From Ilyonectria destructans (Eukaryota; Ascomycota; Sordariomycetes; Hypocreales; Nectriaceae): a DNA stretch of 64,000 bases. Below the pieces are notes generated by a model. The model made no database searches, was not told the origin of the DNA, and saw only the letters and a list, made by a program, of their open reading frames with translations. The translations under genes were made by a program, and so were the position numbers. Of this stretch, positions 22,503 through 32,249 are shown piece after piece; within the stretch, counting starts at the first letter, position 1, and each line of letters begins with the position of its first letter. The DNA is taken from positions 7,006,001 to 7,070,000 of the forward strand of contig JAHEWK010000001.1 in NCBI GenBank assembly GCA_020740775.1, read 5' to 3'.

Positions 22503-25380
22503 ATGGAAGTCGTCAGTTGTGGCATCCACGGCTTTGGTGAGGCCATCGGTCTTGACGTAGACGAGCTACGCGTGTTCTGGAAGCTTGACTTCGCCGATGA
22601 GCATGCTGTCCAGGTGGCATACCGCCTGGTGGTGTCGGACAGCAAAGACGCCGACGGCTATGGTCAGGAAGGAATCTGTTTCGATACTGGCCGCGCCAAA
22701 GGCCGTGAGCAGCGCAACATCTTGTGCAAGCCGCAGGGTGGCTTCAAGTCGACAACATTCTACTACTGGACCGTGACGGTCTGGGATCAGAATGGAAACG
22801 AGGCGACCAGCTCAGTCAACGAGTTCTACACGTCGTATCCTCGATGCTCCAAGCTCCTGCCACCGTATAGCATGAACCAGAAATATGTAAGACTCAAATC
22901 CACAGGGCCTCGACTGTCAGTTTACTGACCGGATGGTCCATAGATGCCGCACTCCAGTCTTATTTTTCGCACTTGGTTCGAGGACGAGGCAAACCGCTGG
23001 AAGGCCGTATGGATTGGTGATGGAGGCGACAAGCCTATCTACCTCCGCAAAAGCCTTACCTTCCAGCGCAAACCGTCGCGCGTCATTATATTCGCCTCAG
23101 GCTTGGGCCATTTCAATCTCTCTGTCAACGGTCAGCCGGCCTCGTCCCACGTCCTGGACCCAGGCTGGACCAACTACCACCGGACAGTACAGTTTGTGGG
23201 ATACGACGTGACGGATAATATTTTGGACGGGGAGAACGTTTTTGGTGCCCACGTGGGCAACGGCTTCTACGCAGGCGACCAAGGGGACCGCTTCTTCTGG
23301 CCCATGTACGAGGACAACACGTACGTCCGCTACGGTAACGAGCTGTGCTTCTTTGCCGAGATCCATGCTCATTACGACGATGGCACGCACGAGTGTATCG
23401 TCTCCGACCCGAGCTGGACGATCCGTAAGAGCGCCACCACACTGGCGAATATCTACGCCTCTGAAAACCACGACCGGCGGGCATATCCCGTTGGCTGGGA
23501 CGCACCGGGCTTTGACGATGCTACTTGGCAGCCGGCCAAGCCGCTCACGGGACCAAGGGGCAAGTTGCGATACCAGAGCCAGCATCCAGTCATGTTACAC
23601 AACACGTTCGTGCCCATTAAGCAAAGCACAGTCAAGCCTGGCGTCCTCATGTACGACCTTGGCCAGAATGCATCCATCATGGTACGAGTCGAAGCCAGTG
23701 GTCCCGCTGCAGCCGAGTACCGCGTCAAGTACTCCGAGACGGTCGGTGAAGATGGCCTTGTGCTAATGCCGGATCCTCTGTTCAAGGAGTTCGAAACGGG
23801 TGTGTACTCGAAGATTACGCTGGCAGGGCAGGGAGAGCAGGAGGTTTGGACGCCCGACTTTAGCTTTACGAGTGCTCGATACATCCAGATCGAAGGCGCC
23901 TCGCTTGATGGGGAAGATGGCCTTCCTGTCATCCACTCACTCACTGCCCGCCACGTCTCGTCTGGCGCTCCGCAACTCGGTTTTGTGAAGACTGACAAAG
24001 AGGATGTCAACGCATTAATTAACGCCTGCTACTGGACCTTCAGCTCGAATATATTCAGCTATCACACTGACTGCCCACAAATCGAAAAGTTTGGATGGCT
24101 GGAGGTGTCGGCTCTACTCTTTCCCGCCACACAATATGTCCGTGACATGGAGGCTGTCTACTCCAAGATCCTAGACGATATCATCGACACACAGGAGCCC
24201 TCCGGGCTTGTTCCTACTATGGCACCCTTGGTCAGATACATGTGAGTGATGAGCCTGCCCTTCCTGTTGTGACTGCTCTAGGAGACTGACACGAGTTAGG
24301 TGTGGCCCTATGCATGACACAATCACCTGGGGCGGTGCCGTGTGCTTACTCCCCGAACTTATTAAGCACTACTACGGCAGCACAGCTGTCTTCAAAAAGA
24401 TATATAAGCCATGCGTACAGTACATGGAATACATGCAGGACAAAGAGCGACTTGGTGGACTCATTGAGCACGGCCTTGGAGACTGGGGCTACAGCATTGC
24501 CTACGGAAATCACCAGGCAAACATCGAAACGGCCATCTATTATCAGTGCCTGCGCAACGTAGCTCTCATGGCCAATCACCTCGGGTACACAGGTGACGAG
24601 GCTAGATTTACTTCGTGGGCAGAGCGGATATACACCGTCTACAACCAGCAGCTCCTCGTCACGGACAAGACAACGTATCCCTACGCGTTCTACACGTCTC
24701 GCGACGCCCCCGGAACGCAAGACCGCACAATGGTAGCCCAAGCCGTCGCCCTCAAGCACGGGCTCATCCCCGTCGAACACCGCGACGACATCATCCAAGC
24801 CTTCATCGCCGCCGCGGAAGACTCAGGCCACGTGATGCGCGCGGGCGAGATCGGCCTCAAGTACCTGTGGAACACGCTGGCCGACCCAGATGTAGACCGG
24901 CCAGATATTGTCTTCAACATGATGCGCCAGGAGGAGCACCCATCATACATGCGCTTCCTGCGGCGCGGTGAGACGAGCCTGCTGGAGTTCTGGCAGGACG
25001 AGTGCCGCTCCAAGTGCCACGATATGCTGGGTACCATCTACGAGTGGTTCTACGACTATGCGATGGGCGTGAAACCGTTGACAGATGCGTACCGTACGTG
25101 GAGGCTGCGGCCGTGCTTCAAGGCCGAGTTGGACTACGTGGAGGGCAAGGTTGAGTCGCCGTATGGGCTGATCGCGGTTTGCTTCGATCGCAGAGGGAGA
25201 CAGGATGGAAAGGCGGTGGTGGATGTCAGTGTGCCGACTGGGACTACCTGCGAGCTGGTTCTTCCGAGCGAGACGAGTGTGGTGGAGATACAGAGGCAGC
25301 CGGTTGACGAGGCTCGGAACTTCAAGGGCAAGACGTTGGAGCTGCTCCAGGGCCAATATAGACTAGAGATTACAGCTTAG
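22503..25380 (+). CDS. Alpha-L-rhamnosidase, GH78, 920 aa
   Basis: Three exons, join(22503..22886, 22944..24241, 24300..25380), give 920 residues. It releases terminal L-rhamnose from plant glycosides. The N-terminal beta-domain (VQVAYRLVVSDS) is followed by a carbohydrate-binding-like part (PIYLRKSLTF, GLGHFNLSVNGQPA, LDPGWTNYHRTVQF) and the (alpha/alpha)6 catalytic barrel, which begins near NALINACYWTFSSNI. The catalytic motif is TDCPQIEKFGWLE (D504, E509), then MHDTITWGGAVCLLPE. A C-terminal beta-domain follows. No signal peptide is seen, so it is probably intracellular and acts on imported glycosides, consistent with the divergent sugar porter. Confidence 0.9.
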
Positions 25381-26727
25381 ATGGTCATGTCTACTCTGCG
25401 TCACAATAGAATGATTCTACTATTTCTCTTCATATATTTGGATCTCACAAAGACGCAGCATGCGGTGACGGCGTACCTGTTTCTGGCCGCTCCTCGGTCA
25501 AGTGCGATGTGGACTCGGTGGTCCCGGGGTCACCTAGAGACTACATCCGAAGCTTCGTTGGTGTGTTACTCAATAGCTTCGGTAGTCAATAGGCCGAGGG
25601 CGTACTGAAGCATCCCAAATAAAGGCTCGAGATATCAGGAACAGTGGTCACATCGCTTGGCTCGTTTCTCGTAGCGTCCACAATCCGAGACCCCGATGGT
25701 TGGAGGCTCCAATCCGGTCCCTCTTGGTCTAGACCCATGCTCACCGGGGGCTATTGCGACATTTCTGGCCTACTCGGCAAACAAGGCATGCCTGGCGTTG
25801 TTGCTGTCCCGAGTTGATCGGCCTCGGTCAACCTGACAACATACGAGCCAGCCTCAAAACCCGATATGCAGATGACCGGCTTTCCAGGGTTATAGTTAGC
25901 GCCGGCTTTCAATATCGTTGATTGGTGATACAAACCGGCCAACTTTTTGTCTGGTTGGCCGTAAAGATCCACCTCAGACCCCATCTCCAAGTTTTCATCA
26001 GCCGGCTTTGAGGCGGTTGATTGGTATTCTCCGCCGGCTTTGTTTTCGTTCTATTGGTTACACGGCCTCACTGCGGTGGAGATACGACTCAGATCCTCAA
26101 CTAACGCCACCCCCTCGTGGTGTTCTTCCACATGGTTGCTTTCTCCACCTTCTCTCCGCAACCCAGACGCGGGACTGACGCATAACGGGGAGGCTGCATG
26201 CTGCACACGAGACAAAGGCAAAGAGGATCTAAAACACAGTCGCCATTTGTATGGCTTGAACCGCGAAAATTTTGACCACAAGGCTGATCACGACCAAAGT
26301 CAGAATATTGCAAGACTCGGCGCCGGCATAAGATGATGCGTGGGAATTCTCGGAGCTCCCGGGAAGCTTCGCAAGACACGCGGCCGGACCCAACTGACAG
26401 CCCAAAGCCCGCACCAGCTTAATACTAATCTTTCAGTGGGACTGTTGTTATGTTGGGTTACAAAAGTTGCGTGTTACGACTCTGTCAACGCCAGCACACT
26501 TTAAAGACCACTCGTCATGTATAATTGGGTTGCTGCTGCTCCATGAAGTAGAAGCAAATGAGTCTGGCTCCTAACTGTTCTCGCTCGTTGCCGCCAAGTT
26601 GTGTATCACTTGGGACAACATCGATGCCGAAGCCCGTTGTGTATCAAGCGTAAACCGGTCCAGGCATTCCATCCACGAACGCCAGATGATCTCGCCCCTG
26701 CCGGCACTTCCACACGTACCTATTGGT
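25381..26727. other. Convergent gap with CCGGCTTT repeats
   Basis: This gap lies between the 3' ends of the rhamnosidase and the second Zn2Cys6 gene. No gene is supported. Four copies of CCGGCTTT occur between 25876 and 26041 (listed separately). Confidence 0.5.
25876..26061 (+). repeat. Dispersed CCGGCTTT motif, three copies followed by ATTGGT
   Basis: CCGGCTTT occurs at 25876, 25902, 26002 and 26034. The last three are each followed 5-6 bases later by a degenerate CGTTnATTGGT, i.e. a reverse CCAAT pentamer. They could be old imperfect repeats or a promoter-like module, but both flanking genes end toward this region. Confidence 0.6.
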
Positions 26728-28467
26728 CTACCCTGGTCCAAATGCATCCGAATTTTGTATGCCCATGATCATCGATCGGCTTATGCGACTTCTCTCAAGG
26801 TGGGCATTGCCGGCTGCCTGGCTCAGGTCGAAGTCGGGCCACAGATCGTCCACCTTGTCCTCGAGTGCCAGTGCATGTGCAATGAGAAACTTGACCATCC
26901 ACTTGTCAAAGCGATGCGTGTTCCTGCTGAGAGACAGGATGCAATTCTTCTGGAACACGACCAATCGGCTAATCTGCGACCTGTCAGTAAACACATACTC
27001 CATATCGCCCAAGCAGATTTTATACCATCAGCTCCACGCTTGACCAGTAGCTGCGCAGCTGTACCAGCGTTGCGAGATTTGATTCGAGGCGGTTTCTCGA
27101 GTCTTCAAGCTCATGGGGTTCTCCGAACAGGTACGTGTGCAGCAGCACCGATGAAGATACAATCGTGACGTGGCCCACAATGTTGTACAGAGCCTCTGCG
27201 CCTGGGACCTCCCGCGATGCCTTCAGTACATCACAAATAATGGCCGCATGAGCCTTGCAGAGATCTGCGTATTTCTTCCCGTTCCTCGTAGACGGCCGTC
27301 GCTGGTCGAGGTATTGGTAGAACAGCAGCGTGTAGTAGTGATGATGGCCGAGATGGAAGGCGATGAAGACACTGCCTAGGCCACGACTCACGAATGTTGC
27401 CAGGTTTTCCAATGAAAATGTCAGTTCGGGGCCAATTTGCTGCTCAAAAGCGGCAAGTTGGGATTCAAGGCGTTGAACCGACTCGTCCATCCAACCTTCG
27501 TCCCACTCAGCTATCTCGGCGAGTTCCTTGTGGAACTGCTGTATCTGAGCATAGATCTCGACCAGCCTTACCATATGGCCCCAGAGTCCGGGTCGCCATT
27601 CTGCATCAGGGATGTCTGGGTCGCCCGGCTTCATCAGAGCGAAGACAGCCTCATCCATTGGGACTCGGGGCCGCTTCGCTTGCCATTCAAACTGTCGCGA
27701 CAAATTTGAGCCACCGCTAGCCCATGTGTCAATGATGAAGCAGGTCCAGAAGATCCGTCGCTTTGTCTCGCGGGTGACTCCGTCATCAGCTTCGTTGAGA
27801 GCTCCGAGATTGAGTATCTGAGCCATGCGGTTGGCAATCACTGATGATGCAGTTAGTTCGACGATGCTCATCGCGCCCAGGCCAGGTCCATCAGAAATAT
27901 ACCAAAGTATAACGACTCGGCATCTGCGTTACAGTCGCCCATGCAGTTATTCCCCACCAGGATGCACGCCTGGATGTTCTCAATGCAGACGTGCTCGAGA
28001 TCATCCTTCAGCGCCGCCTTGGCTTTGGCACAATACATAGGTCCGCGGGCCCGTATGTCGGGCTGTGTGGCGAATCTGGAGCTTTGTCAACCCTAGTCCA
28101 GCAAACGTCAAGAACCAATGCTAGTCGGGCGATTATACCGTGCCGACATGCCAATCATGCTCAGAAGGACAGGCTGAGAGACTGTTCCCGCGACGGCGCT
28201 GGCTTTGAAGGTGGACTCATGGAAGAGACTGTGAGGTTGGTTATGGATGAATCGGAAGTACAGGTCTACCAAGTGTATGACTTCTTCACGAGAGCGAGTT
28301 GAGATGACGGGGGGAAGAGGTTGCGCGGCTGCGGGAGACTGGGACGCGGGAATCGCGGCCGAGCAAGACAGATTTCGCTGGAGGCATTGAGAGCACGCCG
28401 AGTCCCTTATCCAATCGCATCTTCGCTTGCCAGTCCTGCATTGGAGGCATGCCTTTACAGGTCGCAT
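26728..28467 (-). CDS. Zn2Cys6 transcription factor, 520 aa
   Basis: Four exons: complement(join(26728..26973, 27026..27840, 27903..28075, 28139..28467)); every junction keeps frame, and the last intron has a TACTGAC branch site. The zinc cluster starts almost at the N-terminus: C7-x2-C10-x6-C17-x7-C25-x2-C28-x6-C35. The middle region matches fungal regulator architecture: LYFVIANRMAQILNLG and TKRRIFWTCFIIDTWAS. The end has RSYWSSVELMISRLVVFQKNC and FDKWMVKFLIAHALAL. Its 3' end faces the rhamnosidase; it may control the rhamnosidase and sugar porter, or the secreted esterase on its other side. Target genes are not shown by the sequence. Confidence 0.85.
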
Positions 28468-29503
28468 TGTGCTGTAGCTTTGATGACTCTATTTGGTATT
28501 GTTAGTGGGTGAGAAAGCAGGATAAGAACCTGGAGAAAAGTCTACATATTTATTAGCACTGAGTTCCTGACTAAGCATTTAGTAGAGAGCAATTATAGAG
28601 ATTAAAGCTTAACAAGCTTTAGTATCTAGCTTTCTAACTGGACTTATATAGAAAAGAAGATAAGGCTTTCATATTATATACTGGTCTTATTTTTAAGGTT
28701 AGTTCCTTTAGGCTGCATCTCTCGTACTCTCGCTTGGCCATTCTTTTCTTAACGCATCTAGTGGAGCAATTCATGCTTCCTGACCAAGTCAATCCCTGAG
28801 AACTGCTTCTGGCAGACTTTGCAGTGACGCGGGAAGACTCGAAAATCATCTGAAAATGAGCTGTCGACAAGGCCAACTCCCGGTAATAGCTTATACTGTG
28901 CGGTGATGGTTGCGCATCTTGCGATGGCGACTGAGATGATCTGGATGGGAGAACAGTCGAGGGAAGTGTGAACAGCTGTGCCTCTTCACAGAGCGGGGAA
29001 GCGCGGGACATCTTGTGTGGACATTTTAGAGCTAGTGAGCAATTGAAACAGATAGGTAGAGTAAAGGAGACGATGAAAAGAGCCAGGACAAGGGTCGGAT
29101 TGCGGGGGACTTTGAGGGCCTAACCAGTCTCCCCCACACTCATAATCTACCGTCGTACCATGCCGGAGTTATTAGTTTCGTCACTTACCCCAGGCTATGA
29201 CGCACCATGGATAGTAATCGAATCGGAATCGGACCTCGGCGCCGCTTCCCGATAGACGGGGTCTCGGCGCCGCCTACCGGACGAGACTCGGTCCTTCGTC
29301 CTCGTCTGGGAAGCGCGATAGCTGCGGTGCCTGTTTCGGCGCTTTTACCGTCATGAGATACCCAATTCATAGGAAGACATGTGCAGATCACTTGTTTCTT
29401 AGTAAGAGCGTGAGAGCATAAATACCAATGCCATCCGCTCAATGGAAAAGGGACGTTTTCTGATAGAAGACCAGGACGTCCATCCAAATAAGAAAATACT
29501 ACA
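28468..29503. other. Intergenic with decayed zinc-finger remnant and AT-rich patch
   Basis: AT-rich DNA runs from about 28540 to 28690. A C2H2 finger remnant lies at 28761-28823 on the minus strand (listed separately). The rest, including the promoter of the carboxylesterase, shows no gene. Confidence 0.5.
28758..29011 (-). pseudogene. C2H2 zinc-finger gene fragment, broken
   Basis: On the minus strand, 28823 to 28761 reads CKVCQKQFSGIDLVRKHELLH, a C-x2-C-x12-H-x3-H finger. A TAG follows immediately, and another in-frame stop (TAA) comes two codons later. Upstream the reading has to change frame to reach an ATG near 29011, so no intact gene remains. The fragment abuts AT-rich DNA, consistent with truncation and mutation of a former gene. 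The parent gene is not recognised. Confidence 0.4.
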
Positions 29504-31210
29504 ATGTTTCCTCCACTAATGCTCTTCGCTGCCCTAGCGCCATGGGTCCTCGGAGCGGCAGTCAATACTAGAGTCTACAACTCGAATCCTACTGCTGAGC
29601 TTCAAAACGGCACCTACTACGGCATCCACAGCTCGACCTATGAGCAGGACTTCTTCCTCGGCATGCCGTACGCCCAACCACCACTGGGTAACCTGCGCTT
29701 CCGTCATCCTCAGCCGCTCAATACCACCTGGGACGAGCCTCGCAATGCCACCACCTACCAGACGTCCTGCTACGGCTATCCCTATCCCGTTGGGCCTCTC
29801 CTTGGCGGCAGCGACGACTGCCTGACTATAAACGTCGTGCGCCCTACAGGGACCGATGCTGATGCGAAGCTTCCTGTAGCTTTTTGGATCCACGGCGGGG
29901 GCCTCGTCAGCGGCTCCAATTCGGACCCTATTTCGAACCTGACCTTCATCGTACAAGAATCGGTCAAAATGGGTCAGCCGATCATCGCCGCGAGTGTCAA
30001 CTACCGTCTCCATGCCTGGGGCTTCCTATGGGCCGCCGCTTTAGAGGCTGATAAATTGGGAAACCTAGGCTTCAGGGACCAGCGACTTGCTATGCGGTGG
30101 GTGCAGGAGAACATCCCAGCGTTCGGAGGCGACCCAGACAAGGTGACAATCTGGGGTCAGAGCGGAGGTGCCCGAGCTGTTGCCACTCATCTGACAGCCT
30201 TTGGCGGACGTGACGATAAGCTGTTCAGGGCAGCCGTCATGCAAAGTGGTTCTGGCTTCCCTACCGACTTTGGTGAGATCAGGCCTCCCCAGTCGACGAC
30301 GTGGGAAGAGGCCTACGAATCGCTCCTCAGCAAGACTGGGTGCGAAGGTGCCTCGGATTCCCTGCAATGTCTCCGCGAAGTACCCTCTCACCAGCTAGCT
30401 TTGATCTTTGCCGACGTTGCGTTCCCGCCTTTTCTCGACATTGTTGACGGCGACTTTGTCCAGCAGCCACGGGTTACGCTTCTTCGAGAGGGCAAGTTTG
30501 TCCACGTTCCCGTCCTAACCGGTACCGCGATCGACGACGGCGACTACTTCTCGCAGCATGGCATCAACACAACGGAACAGTGGGAGGACTGGCTTATCGC
30601 TGGGGGCGCCGGTGATGCCACAATTGAGGCTATCTCGGCACTATACCCTGACATCCCGCGGCTTGGCCTTCCGTCCACCTACCCGGGTCGGCCGACAGGC
30701 AAGGATGCATCATACGGTTCAATGTGGAAGCGGGCAATGGCATTTGGCGGTGATAGAGCCATGCAGGGTCCTCGTCGAGCATGGGCGCGGGCTTGGACCG
30801 AGGCTGGCGTGCCAGTGTACAGCTACCGCTTCGACCAGGTCACGGGTGACAGGCCTGCAGTACAGGGCGTTGGCCACTCGGCAGAGCTCAAATTTGTCTT
30901 TGGGGCGCCTGTAGGCAACTTGTTTCCGCATGATGAATTGAAGAACCTGTCCCATCAGATGAAGAAACGCTGGGTCAGCTTCTTCAACCACATGGAACCG
31001 AATGTGGGTTACGGCACGGGGGCAAAGTGGCCAGTATACTCGCTTAAGAACCCAGAGAACCTGATATTTGATGCTGATAAGCCCAGTTCAACATATATAC
31101 AGGCTGATACTTTCCGGGCTGAGCAATTTGAATACTTGAATAAAAAGTTGTGGAAGGTGGGATTGGAGGCGAGTGAAATAACTGACGAACAAGGAAGAAA
31201 TGAAATCTAA
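29504..31210 (+). CDS. Secreted type-B carboxylesterase/lipase, 568 aa
   Basis: Intronless, 568 residues. A signal peptide is clear (MFPPLMLFAALAPWVLGAAV). The alpha/beta-hydrolase family PF00135 is shown by FFLGMPYAQPPLGNLRF, SDDCLTINVV, LPVAFWIHGGGLVSGS (oxyanion hole) and GNLGFRDQRLAMRWVQENI. The nucleophile elbow is IWGQSGGARAV (S220), where GESAG is usual. The acid position is AIDDGDYF (D345 instead of the common Glu). The catalytic histidine is probably H458 in GVGHSAELKFVFG. Several N-glycosylation sequons support secretion. Substrates could be acylated plant polymers, lipids or phenolic esters. Confidence 0.88.
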   Translation: MFPPLMLFAALAPWVLGAAVNTRVYNSNPTAELQNGTYYGIHSSTYEQDFFLGMPYAQPPLGNLRFRHPQPLNTTWDEPRNATTYQTSCYGYPYPVGPLLGGSDDCLTINVVRPTGTDADAKLPVAFWIHGGGLVSGSNSDPISNLTFIVQESVKMGQPIIAASVNYRLHAWGFLWAAALEADKLGNLGFRDQRLAMRWVQENIPAFGGDPDKVTIWGQSGGARAVATHLTAFGGRDDKLFRAAVMQSGSGFPTDFGEIRPPQSTTWEEAYESLLSKTGCEGASDSLQCLREVPSHQLALIFADVAFPPFLDIVDGDFVQQPRVTLLREGKFVHVPVLTGTAIDDGDYFSQHGINTTEQWEDWLIAGGAGDATIEAISALYPDIPRLGLPSTYPGRPTGKDASYGSMWKRAMAFGGDRAMQGPRRAWARAWTEAGVPVYSYRFDQVTGDRPAVQGVGHSAELKFVFGAPVGNLFPHDELKNLSHQMKKRWVSFFNHMEPNVGYGTGAKWPVYSLKNPENLIFDADKPSSTYIQADTFRAEQFEYLNKKLWKVGLEASEITDEQGRNEI

Positions 31211-31369
31211 ATAGATATCTATTTTGAATATTAATTGGCTTTAATTTAGCAAAAGTCTTACAAGCTAACCATACTAGCTTATTTAAAGAAGATAGGACAT
31301 TGGGATTGTATATCTATCACTTCGTATCCGTTTTCTTCTTCTTCCTCAACACCGTCCCAACACCGTCCC

Positions 31370-31870
31370 AACATCCGCTATACGGCTAGTGTCTGTCAGA
31401 ACTCCAATCTTCTTCCAATCTCTGCTGCCCCATCCACGATTTGCGGTTCTTGAATGTCTAGGTGATACTGTCCCACAGGAGTGAGACAGGCTGCCCAACG
31501 GGTTTACAATAGGAATTCCGACATACCTTGATATACGTTCCTTTTCCTCCGTGGACCTTGAAGCGGAGAACCTTGTCGACAATGCCGATGACGGAGGCTT
31601 TCAGGGTAACAAGAGCACCGTTCGAGTATCGAAGTAAGATGGTCATGGAGTCGGGGTTGCCGTAGTGGGACTTTGACCCTCTCGTAGCCCAGCACAGCCG
31701 TGACCGTCTTCGGCTTTCCGAGCAGCACCAGCGCTTGGTCAATCAGGTGCGACCCAAGATCGTAGAGGACTCGGCTTCCTGTGTTGGCCTGGGCCCTCCA
31801 CGTATCAGCCCATCCGTCGCGTATAGCGGGCGCGTGGACGTCGAAGTGGCTTTCGAGTTCGACGACCTTA
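31370..31870 (-). pseudogene. Gfo/Idh/MocA-family oxidoreductase remnant
   Basis: The C-terminal half of a Gfo/Idh/MocA dehydrogenase is legible in pieces. One frame gives KVVELESHFD, then SRVLYDLGSHLIDQALVLLG. It shifts frame near 31680 to NPDSMTILLRYSNGALVTLK. After a still-intact intron (GTATGT...GACAG) comes YHLDIQEPQIVDG, then a further stop and shift. The N-terminal NAD(P)-binding Rossmann domain is absent. This is a truncated, frameshifted gene, not a live one. Its flank adjoins the C2H2 gene. Confidence 0.6.
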
Positions 31871-31998
31871 CTGGATAATTCAGAAATCACTGGTAATTCA
31901 GGCAGCACACTAGTGATCCAGTTACAGATCATCCTGAACCTGTAGCCGAAGAAAGGTGGGTCAGCCGGCCTATATAGCCGGGACGTGACATCACCCAT

Positions 31999-32249
31999 GT
32001 AGTAATGTGCGACCGTACTAAATAGACTGCCGATTTGATTCTTGAAAGTTTAAACCAATCAGAGATTGCCATTCTGCAGGTCAGATTTCCCCAAACCACT
32101 TTGACTGCGCCTTACCGGCGGTTTTGCCTTATCGCTCACTCTGTGGCCATCACCAAAACCTCGCGCCCTTGCCAAAGTACCATCCCCTCGGCCAGATTCC
32201 TCAGGTCAGTGCTGGGCGTGCATTATCCCGTCATGACTTGAGCGGCGAA
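31999..32249. other. Short gap, likely promoter of the C2H2 gene
   Basis: The open frame extends upstream of the chosen ATG to 32124 without another ATG, so this stretch is treated as leader or promoter. Confidence 0.4.

Noticed and set aside
23097..23585. Long minus-strand open frames inside the rhamnosidase and other genes
   Set aside because: They mirror GC-rich coding exons, have no family features, and overlap well-supported genes.
25876..26061. CRISPR-like or regularly spaced repeat array
   Set aside because: The motif is only 8 bp with irregular spacing, and this is eukaryotic DNA.
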